The notes under the pieces were generated by a model. That model ran no database searches. It was not told the origin of the DNA and saw only the letters and a program-made list of their open reading frames with translations. This document shows, piece by piece, positions 1 through 8,249 of a stretch of 64,000 nucleotides of DNA; the first letter of the stretch is position 1, and each line of letters opens with the position of its first letter. Made by a program: the position numbers and the translations under genes. Source of the stretch: Desulfolinea sp964487745 (lineage in GTDB: Bacteria > Chloroflexota > Anaerolineae > Anaerolineales > Villigracilaceae); NCBI GenBank assembly GCA_964487745.1, contig CAZASG010000011.1, positions 26,875-90,874 on the forward strand. The letters run 5' to 3'.

Positions 1-1596
1 GCCTGCATAAACATAAATGGGACTGAACTGACAAACGTCTGCGATCACATCGGGAGCCAGCCAGCTTATATCAAAGGGACGTTTTTTCGTTTTATTCCCT
101 GTGGATGCTTCGATCCAGATCCCCGCATCTGTACCGAGGATATGGTCACTGACCCGCAACCCGGGGACGAAAAAGACCGCATCGCTCGTGACATTCAACT
201 TGATCCAGTTAAAAGCAGCAACATCTCGGTCCCGAACATATTTGCAGCACGGATCAGGATAATACGAGAGTTGTGCTGCGTTAAAGGTCAGCAAAAAGGA
301 GATGATAACCATTATTCCGTTTCGCAAAAACTTTTTATTTGCAAATGCCTTCCAAAACCCCGAAATCCCCAGTCCGCCTAAAATGGAGAGGGGAAGAAAG
401 AGCGAGATCTGTACAAAGGTACGATCAAGCAGGGAGTGACTATAATTTTGCAGGAAAGCGGGCGTGGGTATTTTTGCAACTATTCCCATCCCGAGTAAAA
501 AAATGAGTGCCGCTAATGCCAAAGAGGGGAAGCTTCGAAAAGCAAAGGGCAACAACAATAGAACCCCCAAAAGGATCATGAAATAAGCGTTGTAATAGCC
601 CTGAAGGAAAGTTTCGAAATGCAGCCATAGAGACAACAAGATACTACTTGTCAATAATAAGAGATTGATGATTTTATTATTGACCACCAAACGATCAGTA
701 AATTGGCTAGCAAAGATATATGCAAAAATCGCCAGACTAATAGAGATCAGAAGACGTGTGTGCAAAAAAGTGACTCCGAAAACAAGCGTTATTCCAAGTA
801 ATAGAGATTTTTTATTGAGTTTATGACTTGATAAAAGATATAAAACAGCTACCGGAGCCGCAAATACTGCTGTCCCTGCGAGCATGGGATATTTTCCCCA
901 GTTGGCGGCAAAGGCTGGCATCTCCCAACCAAATCCTGCTAACAGAAATGCCATCCATGCGGAAGTTTTATCTTGAGCGATACTGCCGACTAATCCCAGA
1001 ACAGAAAAGGGGATTATGGCAAGAAATATCTGTCCCCATAGCGCCAATACTAAAGGAGAATCTGTATTTACTAAGGTAAAGAGCCACACTGACAGACTGT
1101 GAAAACCAAAATGATAATAATGCCCGAAAATTGAATAAAAGGATTTTGGGTCAGCATTTTGGGAAAGGAAATCCTGTACGATCTTGTAGTGCTCTACAGG
1201 ATCGCTGTAGGGTGGCATAAGCAATTCTTTGATAAAAGCCAATCGGATGATAAGGATGATAAAAAATGTCGCAAAGTAGAGGGCATTTGAACGCCAATCC
1301 AGCCAGCCCTTTAGGTGGGTGATAAAGAGAATTGTTCCGAAACCAAAGATGAGCCAGCTTCCTGTTGGCAAAATGATCGGAAAAATTTGTGCAAGCAGAA
1401 TAGTGGCAAAGGAAAGGAGAGATATGGCAATTATTCCCAAAGGTAAAGCTAAAGGAAAGAAGAGCCAGCTTTTGCTATCTTCCAAAGAAAATTTCACCAC
1501 TATTAGTTCCCCAAACCCTAGAATCGGAATCAAGGCAAGTAGGATGTCCCCTCCATAATTTCCTGCTATGAAAATCCCATCCAGCACTATTTTCAT
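1..1596 (-). CDS. polytopic membrane protein, C-terminus cut by window edge
   Basis: An uninterrupted minus-strand reading frame of 532 codons runs from an ATG at 1596 off the left edge of the window. It is very rich in Leu, Ile and Phe and forms about ten or more membrane segments. The loop near residues 145-165 (PPYSDPVEHYK) lies after the first helices, and the C-terminal part before the edge is soluble and contains DPCCKYVRDRD and FNWIK. This layout resembles the lipid-linked-sugar glycosyltransferase or DUF6541-like membrane proteins common in Chloroflexota, where an acidic loop follows the first helices, but I cannot place it in a family. A GTG lies in frame seven codons upstream of the ATG, with a TAG before that, so the start could be slightly earlier. 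The next gene upstream on this strand is a transporter relic. Confidence 0.8.
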   Translation of the reverse strand, partial: MKIVLDGIFIAGNYGGDILLALIPILGFGELIVVKFSLEDSKSWLFFPLALPLGIIAISLLSFATILLAQIFPIILPTGSWLIFGFGTILFITHLKGWLDWRSNALYFATFFIILIIRLAFIKELLMPPYSDPVEHYKIVQDFLSQNADPKSFYSIFGHYYHFGFHSLSVWLFTLVNTDSPLVLALWGQIFLAIIPFSVLGLVGSIAQDKTSAWMAFLLAGFGWEMPAFAANWGKYPMLAGTAVFAAPVAVLYLLSSHKLNKKSLLLGITLVFGVTFLHTRLLISISLAIFAYIFASQFTDRLVVNNKIINLLLLTSSILLSLWLHFETFLQGYYNAYFMILLGVLLLLPFAFRSFPSLALAALIFLLGMGIVAKIPTPAFLQNYSHSLLDRTFVQISLFLPLSILGGLGISGFWKAFANKKFLRNGIMVIISFLLTFNAAQLSYYPDPCCKYVRDRDVAAFNWIKLNVTSDAVFFVPGLRVSDHILGTDAGIWIEASTGNKTKKRPFDISWLAPDVIADVCQFSPIYVYAG

Positions 1597-1677
1597 TTTT
1601 GGATCCAATCTTGACACACTTTTGCGTATTCTAAACTAAGAATAGCAAATTCTATGTGCTTAGGGGAATTGCTTTTG

Positions 1678-1912
1678 TTATTGTCGATTGACCAACCAAA
1701 CCCCCAAAAGGATCATTGCACCGCCAATCAGCGAAACCCAAGTGATGCCGAGAAAGCTGAGCAGAGCGAAGTAACCCCATTCCGAAGCGCAGCCAAACGA
1801 TGGTTATGGGGGAGACATCCTGCACTCCGATCTTAGTGGCGATAAAGGACGCGCCCTAAACCACAACGGCGAAAAGCACTTCAAGATAAGGGAGTATCTG
1901 TTTCTTTGGCAT
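1678..1912 (-). pseudogene. EamA/DMT-family transporter relic
   Basis: Read on the minus strand from an ATG at 1912, the first codons give MPKKQILPYLEVLFAVVV, then an in-frame TAG, then GASFIATKIGVQDVSP and IVWLRFGMG. This is the N-terminal helix of an EamA drug/metabolite transporter, where the TAG replaces the Trp of the usual WGASF motif. A different frame then carries ALLSFLGITWVSLIGGAM and ILLGVWLVNRQ with a TAA at 1678, which is the end of the last EamA helix. About 200 residues between the two ends are missing. The remnant is about 78 codons, against roughly 290-300 in an intact protein. It is therefore a decayed gene with a nonsense codon and a large internal deletion. What I see is both termini; family assignment is by motif. 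Confidence 0.8.
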
Positions 1913-1993
1913 TTGGCTCCTCAAGTTTTAAAGTTGGAGAATTATACTCGCATCTGTAGCGCTTGCGGTTATAATATGAAGCGGAGGACCTAT

Positions 1994-2635
1994 ATGGAAA
2001 TTACTTGGTATGGACATTCTTGTTTTCGATTAACAGAGCGCCGCCTGGCGACTGTAGTGACCGATCCCTTCGACCACGCGGTCGTGGGGTATCAAGACTT
2101 GAAATTGAAAGCCGATATTGTTAGCGTAAGCCACGAAGCGCCCGGACATAATTTTGTGAAAGCAGTGAAGGGGTATTCGCATTTACTGGATGGTCCCGGA
2201 GAATATGAGATCGGTGAAGTTTTTATTACCGGCGTACGTACAAATGGGCGTAAAAAAGACGAAGATCAGTTGCGAAACACCTTGTATGTCTTTGATTACA
2301 ATGGCATCACAGTTGCCCATCTTGGCGATTTGCGTGCTGTCCCGGCCCGCTCACAAGTGGATGCTTTGGGCACTGTCAATGTGGCCTTGGTTCCAGTTGG
2401 TGCAGGGGGCGGATTGACTGCTGCCAAAGCCGCAGAAGTGGTCAGCATTTTGGAGCCGAATATCGTTATCCCGATGCACTATGCAACGCCAGCGGCAAAG
2501 TTACCCCTTGAGCCATTAGAGAAATTCATCAAGGAAATGGGCTTGGGCACTGTGGAAGCTGAAGATTCGATCAAGGTTACAAAGGGAAGCTTGCCAGAAG
2601 AAGCGCGTGTTGTTGTGCTTAATTACCAAAGCTAG
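1994..2635 (+). CDS. MBL-fold metal-dependent hydrolase (UlaG-like)
   Basis: A 213-residue protein of the metallo-beta-lactamase superfamily, in the branch that includes UlaG-like and UPF0173 hydrolases. It starts ITWYGHSCFRL, the typical first strand with its His, followed by VVTDPF, VSVSHEAPGHN, AHLGDL near residue 108, and a late IPMHY near 170. The usual HxHxDH metal motif is replaced by SHEAPGHN, as in several members of this branch, so the metal site may be modified. The ATG at 1994 is chosen because GGAGGA lies five bases upstream and the first strand begins right after it; the frame is open further upstream to 1913. A short conserved gene follows nine bases downstream and is probably co-transcribed. 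The substrate is unknown. Confidence 0.85.
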   Translation: MEITWYGHSCFRLTERRLATVVTDPFDHAVVGYQDLKLKADIVSVSHEAPGHNFVKAVKGYSHLLDGPGEYEIGEVFITGVRTNGRKKDEDQLRNTLYVFDYNGITVAHLGDLRAVPARSQVDALGTVNVALVPVGAGGGLTAAKAAEVVSILEPNIVIPMHYATPAAKLPLEPLEKFIKEMGLGTVEAEDSIKVTKGSLPEEARVVVLNYQS

Positions 2636-2644
2636 GAGTTTCTC

Positions 2645-2947
2645 GTGCCGGTCAAAATTATCATGACATGGGATATCACTCAGGATAATGAACAGGAGTA
2701 TTTCGAGTTCGTTATCAGCGAGTTTGTCCCTGGCGTACAGCGACTTGGCTTTCAGCCCCTTGATGCGTGGGCAACGCTCTATGGCGAATACCCTCAAATT
2801 CAGGTTGGGATGATCGCTTCGGATGCCGAAACAGCCCAGCGTATGTTGGATTCCCCCGAGTGGGAAACACTGCGTGAAAAACTCTTTGGTTATATCGAGA
2901 ATTTTTCTTATAAGGTTATCCCTGCCCGTACGGGATTTCAGTTCTGA
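2645..2947 (+). CDS. conserved hypothetical protein, dimeric alpha-beta barrel-like
   Basis: A 100-residue soluble protein starting at GTG, closely following the MBL-fold gene. It begins with a strand (KIIMTWDI), followed by an acidic helix, another strand (YPQIQVGMIA), and a helix (ETAQRMLDSPEWETLREKL). The DSPEW..L pattern and size recall the ferredoxin-like dimeric alpha-beta barrel proteins, but no catalytic residue is evident. The spacing and the shared terminator downstream suggest one transcript with the hydrolase. I do not recognise a specific family or function. Confidence 0.65.
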   Translation: MPVKIIMTWDITQDNEQEYFEFVISEFVPGVQRLGFQPLDAWATLYGEYPQIQVGMIASDAETAQRMLDSPEWETLREKLFGYIENFSYKVIPARTGFQF

Positions 2948-2971
2948 CGCCAAATAAATTACATATGAAAG

Positions 2972-2995
2972 CCTCCCGCCAGGGAGGTTTTCTTT
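2972..2995 (+). terminator. rho-independent terminator
   Basis: CCTCCC and GGGAGG form a six-pair G/C stem around a four-base GCCA loop, followed by TTTTCTTTT. It ends the two-gene unit of the MBL-fold hydrolase and the small conserved protein. Confidence 0.8.
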
Positions 2996-3010
2996 TATCA
3001 ACTGGATGAA

Positions 3011-4048
3011 ATGAGCGCATTCGCCCCTGAACTTTTGGCTTGGTACCGTCAAAATAAACGCGATCTGCCCTGGCGCGATCACCCCGACCCTTACGCCGTT
3101 TGGGTCTCTGAGATCATGCTCCAGCAAACGCGCGTAGACACAGTCATCCCTTACTTTGAGCGTTGGATGGCAAACTTCCCGACCGTTGAAGCCCTGGCTG
3201 CTGCCGATGAACAGCAGGTACTCAATCTCTGGGAAGGGCTGGGCTACTACAGCCGTGCGCGTAATTTGCATCGTGTAGCAAAAAAACTAGTTGCAGAACA
3301 CAATGCTCAACTCCCCAAAGACACAAAAAGCCTGATGCAACTTCCCGGCATCGGGCGTTATACCGCCGCTGCCATCTCCTCGATGGCATTCGGGCGTGAC
3401 GCCGCCGCTTTGGATGGGAATATTCGCCGCGTTTATGCACGCATTTTTAATGTAGAAGAGGCATTAGGTTCAACGCAGGCAGAGAAGACCCTCTGGCAAT
3501 TGGCGGAAGATTTTCTGCCCAAAGGGGAAGCGGGTGATTACAACCAGGCGCTCATGGATCTGGGCGCGACAATCTGTACCCCGCGCAATCCGCTTTGCGA
3601 AGAATGCCCGATCAAGCAACATTGCGAAGCCTGGCAATTGGATATTCAAGCCTTGCGCCCTGTGCCCAAAACGAAGAAGGCTGTGCCACACCACGTCCAC
3701 GCGGCGGCGGTGATCGTTGAAGATGGACGCGTTTTGCTTGCCCAGCGCCCAGTCGATGGCCTGTTGGGTGGAATGTGGGAATTCCCGAACGGGCGCGTTG
3801 GCGGCGATCCTGCTGAGGAGCTGGCAGGTGCTATAGATAAGGGATACAAACTCAATGTCCAAATATTGAGTCCGCTTGCCGAGGTGCGTCACGCGTATAC
3901 CCATTTCAAGGTCACCGAATATGCTTTTCGGTGTAAATTCATCCGATCATCCCAAGAAGAAAATATGCGCTGGATTTCGATAAATGAATTGGAAAATTAC
4001 CCGATGGGGAAGATCGACCGCCAAATTGCGAGAAAATTGAAGGAGTAA
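3011..4048 (+). CDS. mutY: A/G-specific adenine glycosylase MutY
   Basis: MutY removes adenine mispaired with 8-oxoguanine or guanine in base excision repair. The 345-residue protein has all family hallmarks. WVSEIMLQQT carries the catalytic Glu34, the helix-hairpin-helix LPGIGRYTA spans about 111-119, and Asp135 lies in ALDGN. The [4Fe-4S] cysteines are C189, C196, C199 and C205 with the expected 6-2-5 spacing. From about 225 a MutT-like C-terminal domain follows, with WEFPNGR in place of the usual WEFPGGK and a degenerate Nudix box, as expected for its role in 8-oxoG recognition rather than hydrolysis. The length is normal. An amidohydrolase gene starts three bases after its stop and is probably co-transcribed. 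Confidence 0.96.
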   Translation: MSAFAPELLAWYRQNKRDLPWRDHPDPYAVWVSEIMLQQTRVDTVIPYFERWMANFPTVEALAAADEQQVLNLWEGLGYYSRARNLHRVAKKLVAEHNAQLPKDTKSLMQLPGIGRYTAAAISSMAFGRDAAALDGNIRRVYARIFNVEEALGSTQAEKTLWQLAEDFLPKGEAGDYNQALMDLGATICTPRNPLCEECPIKQHCEAWQLDIQALRPVPKTKKAVPHHVHAAAVIVEDGRVLLAQRPVDGLLGGMWEFPNGRVGGDPAEELAGAIDKGYKLNVQILSPLAEVRHAYTHFKVTEYAFRCKFIRSSQEENMRWISINELENYPMGKIDRQIARKLKE

Positions 4049-4051
4049 AAA

Positions 4052-5656
4052 ATGCCCAATTTGATCCTGTTTAACGGAAAGCTGCACACACAAGACGAGC
4101 GTTATCCTGACGCGAGCGCGATAGCCTTGCGTGGTGGGGAGATCTTAGCCCTTGGCGCGGATGATGAAATCTTGGCGCTGGCAAATGCTGAAGCAGAGAA
4201 GATTAACTTGCAGGGACGGCGCGTGCTGCCCGGCTTAACGGATGCGCATATCCATTTCTATGAATGGGCGCTGCTTTTGCGTGGGCTGACCCTCGAAGAC
4301 GCGACGTCGTTGAACGAAGTGCAGGCGCGCGTGCGCGAGGCTGTGGCAGCCGCCAAGCCCAGCGAATGGATCATTGGGCAGGGCTGGAATCAGGATACTT
4401 GGGATGTGCCGAAAATGCCGGATAAAAGCGATTTGGACGAAATTGCCCCGGAAACCCCCGTTGTCTTGTGGCGCAAGGATTTGCACATGGCATGGGTCAA
4501 TTCGCGCGCGTTGGCGTTGGCGGGCATTGATGCCTCCACGCCTGACCCGGAGATGGGCATCATCGAGCGCGATGCGCAGGGCGAACCGAATGGACAGCTG
4601 AAGGAATTGGCGATTAACCTGGTGCGGGCTGCCATGCCGAGCGTGGAAGATGATGTTCTTGATGCCGCGATGCGAAAGACAATGCCTCGTCTTCATCAAT
4701 TGGGCATCACGGGCGTGCATGATTTCCGCATTATGGGCGGCGAAGATGGTCCGCCTGCGCTGCGTTCCTGGCAGCGGCTGCGCACGGCGGATGAACTCAA
4801 GCTCCGCGCCTGGGTTTTGCTCCCTGGCGAATTGCTCGATCATGCCATCGCGCTTGGGTTGTATAGCGGCATGGGCGATGATTTTTTGCGCATTGGTGGC
4901 ATTAAACTCTTTTCGGATGGAGCAACAGGTCCGCGTACATCGTGGATGCTGGAGCCTTTTGAAGATGGTGGTGTCGGGATGCCGCTCACGCCGATGTCGA
5001 GCATAACAGATAAGATCGCCAAAGCGGAAGCGGCGGGCATTACCACCACCATCCACGCTATTGGTGACCGTGCTATTCGTGAATTGCTAGATGTCTATAG
5101 CGAAGTATTGGATGGGGATGTGGGTGCCGGGGTCTCACGTCCGCGGCATCGGATCGAGCATGTGCAGCATAGCCACCCCGATGACTTGGCGCGACTCACG
5201 CCTTTGGGCTTGGTCGCTTCGGTTCAACCGCTGCACCTGACCGAAGATATGGATATGGTTGATGCGGCCCTGGGCGAACGTGGGCGCTGGACATATGCCT
5301 TCCGCGATCTACTGGATGCCGGAACAACGCTTGCGCTGGGTTCCGATTGCCCGGTTGTTTCCCCGAATCCATATATAGGCATTCAAGCAGCCGTCACCCG
5401 TCAACGGGATGATGGCACACCCGCCGAAGGCTGGTATCCTGAACAGCGGATGACCGTCGCCGAAGCGATTTGGGGATATACAATGGGTGCAGCCCAAGCC
5501 ATTGGGCAGGAGGGGCGTCAGGGGAGTTTATCGCCGGGCAAGCTGGCAGACCTGGTTGTGCTGGAGCAGGATATTTTTGAAGTCCCGCCGTTGGAGATTG
5601 GGAAGACGAAAGTACATATGACGATCTTCAATGGAGAGATTGTTTACAAAAGGTAG
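4052..5656 (+). CDS. YtcJ-like amidohydrolase (Amidohydro_3)
   Basis: A 534-residue metal-dependent hydrolase of the amidohydrolase superfamily, YtcJ/Amidohydro_3 type. The short N-terminal beta domain leads into VLPGLTDAHIHF, with metal ligands His66 and His68. FSDGATGPR follows near 287, HAIGDRAI near 335, HRIEHVQHS near 365 (metal-binding His), and GSDCPV near 430 with the catalytic Asp. These are the hallmarks of the family, which cleaves C-N bonds in amides, N-formyl compounds and similar substrates. The true substrate cannot be read from sequence. It is cytoplasmic, with no signal peptide. It starts immediately after mutY and ends before a shared bidirectional terminator, so the two probably form an operon, with no obvious shared function. 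Confidence 0.9.
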   Translation: MPNLILFNGKLHTQDERYPDASAIALRGGEILALGADDEILALANAEAEKINLQGRRVLPGLTDAHIHFYEWALLLRGLTLEDATSLNEVQARVREAVAAAKPSEWIIGQGWNQDTWDVPKMPDKSDLDEIAPETPVVLWRKDLHMAWVNSRALALAGIDASTPDPEMGIIERDAQGEPNGQLKELAINLVRAAMPSVEDDVLDAAMRKTMPRLHQLGITGVHDFRIMGGEDGPPALRSWQRLRTADELKLRAWVLLPGELLDHAIALGLYSGMGDDFLRIGGIKLFSDGATGPRTSWMLEPFEDGGVGMPLTPMSSITDKIAKAEAAGITTTIHAIGDRAIRELLDVYSEVLDGDVGAGVSRPRHRIEHVQHSHPDDLARLTPLGLVASVQPLHLTEDMDMVDAALGERGRWTYAFRDLLDAGTTLALGSDCPVVSPNPYIGIQAAVTRQRDDGTPAEGWYPEQRMTVAEAIWGYTMGAAQAIGQEGRQGSLSPGKLADLVVLEQDIFEVPPLEIGKTKVHMTIFNGEIVYKR

Positions 5657-5697
5657 CAAGTCTAAATTACGTGTGGGGCGGTCTTTCATCCTAAAAT

Positions 5698-5735
5698 AAA
5701 AAGAGCAGACTTTTTCAAGCCTGCTCTTTTTCATT
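5698..5735. terminator. bidirectional terminator
   Basis: AAAAAGAGCAG pairs with CTGCTCTTTTT around a 12-base loop, giving a stem flanked by A's on one side and T's on the other. It sits between the convergent amidohydrolase (plus) and citrate synthase (minus) and can serve both. Confidence 0.8.
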
Positions 5736-5750
5736 CACGTATTCTTTTTT

Positions 5751-7055
5751 TTATTCTTCTTTGGCAGCAATCTCTTCCAGCATGGCTGTGGTGAGAGATT
5801 TCGGTCGCTCAAGGGGCTGACCAAGTGCACGTGCCCATACATAATTGGCGGTGACGCCGAGCGCGCGCCCGACACCGAAGAGAACGGTATAGAAATCGAA
5901 TTCGGTGATGCCAAAATGATATTGGAGCGAGCCACTGATTGCATCCACATTGGGCCATGGGTTCTTGGCCTTGCCCTGTTCCTGCAAGACTGCGGGAATC
6001 ACTTCGTCCATGAGTTCGACGATCTGGAAGAGTTCAGCATCGGGCATATTCTTCTTTGCAAACTTGAATTGCTCCGTATAGCGGGGATCAGGCACACGCA
6101 AGACGGCGTGACCATAACCGGGGATAACGCGTCCGCTGTTGAGGGTTTCCCAGGCATATTCGGCGATCTCTTCCTTGCTGGGAACGCCGTTGAATTTGCG
6201 CTGGATGCCCATCACGAAGGCAAGACAGTTTTGGTTGGCAAGCCCATGCAGCGGACCTGCGAGACCATTCATGGCAGCAGAGAAAGCGTAGAAGATGTCG
6301 GAAAGTGTTGAGCCAACCAGGTGCATGGTGTGTGCGCTGACATTGCCGGATTCATGATCGGCATGCAAGATGAAGTAGAGACGTGTCAAATCCGCATATT
6401 GGGGATCTTCAACTCCCATCATCTTGGCGAAGTTTGTGCCATAATCCAGATTAGGATCGTAGGTAGGTTCACCACGGTCACCGTATTTCAAACGGTAAAT
6501 AAAGGCAGCGATCACGCCCAGTTTACTGGTCAGATGCAGGGCATCGTCGAGGGCGGGCTCCCAGTAATCCATTTTGTTCATGCCTTCGGCGTAGCGTTTG
6601 GCGAACTCAGAATCGGTTTGCAGGGTCAGGATAGCTTGCGAGAACAGTGCCATGGGATGGGTGTCCTCGGGCATATCACGCAAAACTTTAAAGACGTGAC
6701 GGGGAACATGGCTGCGAGTTGCCCATGAGGCTTCTACTTCCAAAGCTTGTGCTTCAGTGGGCAGTTCGCCGGTCATGAGCAGATAGTAGAGACCGCCAAC
6801 ATAGGGGATTTCTGCACCTTCGGGTTTAGGTAGCTTTTCAACAACTTCTGGAAGTGTATAGCCACGATAACGAATACCTTCATTTGCGTCAACAAAAGAA
6901 ATATCGGTAACCAGTGCCCTTACACCGCGCATACCGCCGTAAACCTGGCTAATGGTCACTTCGCCGGCGACTTTATTCCCGTGTTCTTTGAGCAGTTTCG
7001 TAACACGTTCGCGCCATTCGGGCAGTTGCCCTAGGATCTTTTCATACAAAATCAT
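5751..7055 (-). CDS. gltA: citrate synthase
   Basis: Condenses oxaloacetate and acetyl-CoA to citrate in the TCA cycle. The 434-residue length and motifs fit the type I form. HADHESGN places His231 and His234 at the active-site region, GPLHG gives His270, GYGHAVLR gives His316, and NVDAISG gives the catalytic Asp371. These match the classic His-His-Asp triad of pig-heart enzyme. The N-terminal part (about 40 residues before GMRG) is longer than in the short archaeal/Bacillus forms and resembles eukaryotic-like bacterial citrate synthases. The gene lies directly downstream of malate dehydrogenase on the same strand, separated by a hairpin, so oxaloacetate supply and use are coupled in one locus. 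The gene symbol is by function; citZ would be equally fitting. Confidence 0.95.
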   Translation of the reverse strand: MILYEKILGQLPEWRERVTKLLKEHGNKVAGEVTISQVYGGMRGVRALVTDISFVDANEGIRYRGYTLPEVVEKLPKPEGAEIPYVGGLYYLLMTGELPTEAQALEVEASWATRSHVPRHVFKVLRDMPEDTHPMALFSQAILTLQTDSEFAKRYAEGMNKMDYWEPALDDALHLTSKLGVIAAFIYRLKYGDRGEPTYDPNLDYGTNFAKMMGVEDPQYADLTRLYFILHADHESGNVSAHTMHLVGSTLSDIFYAFSAAMNGLAGPLHGLANQNCLAFVMGIQRKFNGVPSKEEIAEYAWETLNSGRVIPGYGHAVLRVPDPRYTEQFKFAKKNMPDAELFQIVELMDEVIPAVLQEQGKAKNPWPNVDAISGSLQYHFGITEFDFYTVLFGVGRALGVTANYVWARALGQPLERPKSLTTAMLEEIAAKEE

Positions 7056-7077
7056 TAGACTCTCCTCTACAAATAAT

Positions 7078-7112
7078 AAAAAGCTGCACCCTTTGACGAC
7101 ATGCAGCTTTTT
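7078..7112 (-). terminator. hairpin terminator after mdh
   Basis: AAAAAGCTGCA and TGCAGCTTTTT form a perfect 11-pair stem around a 13-base loop. It lies between malate dehydrogenase and citrate synthase and could end or attenuate mdh transcription before the citrate synthase gene. Confidence 0.75.
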
Positions 7113-7116
7113 GAAA

Positions 7117-8052
7117 TTACAGTTCTACCAAACCTTTAAGCTCTTCAACGCTTTTTGCAACGGCATCTGCAGATGCCTGTAAGGCTGCTTTTTCATCTTC
7201 GTTCAATTCATATTCGATGATCTTTTCAATGCCATCTTTGCCAAGCATGACGGGTACACCGAAGAAGATACCGTCCTGTCCGTATTCGCCAGTAAGGTAA
7301 GCGGCACAGGGCAGGATCAGCTTGCGGTCAGACAAAATTGCTTCAGCCATTTGGACAACAGCCATCGAGGGGGCATAGAAAGCGGAGCCGGTCTTGAGCA
7401 GACTAACGATCTCGCCGCCGCCCTTGCGGGTGCGGTTGACGATGGCTTCGAGCTTATCGGCAGCTATATATTTCTCAAGCGGAACGCCAGCAATATTCGA
7501 ATGGCGTGTGAGCGGAACCATCGAATCACCGTGACCGCCGAGAACGTAGCAATTGATGTTTTGAACACTTACGCCGGTCTCCATCGCGATGAAGGCGCTC
7601 ATACGGGCAGAGTCCAGCACACCAGCCTGACCGATGACCTTGTTGGCGGGCAAGCCCGTTTTCTTCATGGTCATGTAGGTCATGGTATCGAGGGGGTTGG
7701 TCAGAACAATGTAGGTTGCGTTGGATGAATATTTAATGGTCTCTTCGGCGACAGAACCAACAATATTTGCGTTCTTTACCAGTAAATCTTCACGAGACAT
7801 GCCGGGCTTACGAGGTAAGCCAGCGGTGATAACGATAATATCTGAATCTTTTGTGTCGGCATAATCGTTCGTGCCCGTGATCTTTGCATCTTTCCCAATA
7901 ATGGGCATTGCTTCATAGAGATCAAGCGCCTTCCCCTGTGGCATACCCTCCATGATATCGACCAAAACGACATCAGCGATCTCGCGTTCAGCGATCCAAT
8001 GCGCGGCGGTGGAACCAGTCATTCCAGCGCCAATTACAGAAATCTTTGCCAT
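7117..8052 (-). CDS. mdh: malate dehydrogenase
   Basis: Oxidises malate to oxaloacetate with NAD. The 311-residue LDH/MDH-family protein opens with the Rossmann motif GAGMTGS (8-14). Coenzyme specificity is set by the Asp in VDIMEG, which favours NAD. RKPGMSR supplies the substrate-binding Arg81 and Arg87 of the mobile loop, and the Arg81 position with the following KPGM is typical of MDH rather than LDH (which has Gln). NPLDTM follows, then Asp147 and Arg150, and GGHGDSMVP contains catalytic His174. The start at 8052 is preceded by GGAGGAGAT. A TATAAT lies about 45 bases upstream and may be its -10 box. It precedes citrate synthase on the same strand, forming a TCA-cycle pair. Confidence 0.96.
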   Translation of the reverse strand: MAKISVIGAGMTGSTAAHWIAEREIADVVLVDIMEGMPQGKALDLYEAMPIIGKDAKITGTNDYADTKDSDIIVITAGLPRKPGMSREDLLVKNANIVGSVAEETIKYSSNATYIVLTNPLDTMTYMTMKKTGLPANKVIGQAGVLDSARMSAFIAMETGVSVQNINCYVLGGHGDSMVPLTRHSNIAGVPLEKYIAADKLEAIVNRTRKGGGEIVSLLKTGSAFYAPSMAVVQMAEAILSDRKLILPCAAYLTGEYGQDGIFFGVPVMLGKDGIEKIIEYELNEDEKAALQASADAVAKSVEELKGLVEL

Positions 8053-8198
8053 ATCTCCTCCAATGGATAATAATTTTATTATACTAAAAAGACTGTCTGG
8101 CGAGTTACAAAACAGCGAGCGTAAGAATACTATAGAGTCATCTTACAAGACAGTTCAATTTGTCATATTTTTGGTGTGTCATGCGAACAAGATATAAA

Positions 8199-8236
8199 AC
8201 AAAAGGCATGTCCTTTTTATGTGACATACCTTTTGT
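8199..8236 (-). terminator. terminator-like hairpin after trxB
   Basis: ACAAAAGGCATGTC pairs with GACATACCTTTTGT (13 of 14 positions) around a 10-base loop, just after the thioredoxin reductase stop codon on the minus strand. The following U tract is short, so termination may be partial. The rest of the gap up to mdh holds only the presumed mdh promoter. Confidence 0.55.
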
Positions 8237-8249
8237 GGTGATCAATTTG

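Noticed and set aside
2516..3271. Long open frame on the minus strand (251 codons)
   Set aside because: It lies opposite the MBL-fold, small conserved and mutY genes, all of which have strong family motifs. The frame has no recognisable motif or ribosome site.
4235..5056. Long open frame on the minus strand (273 codons) opposite the amidohydrolase
   Set aside because: It mirrors the high-GC coding frame, is rich in Arg and His, and has no family motif.
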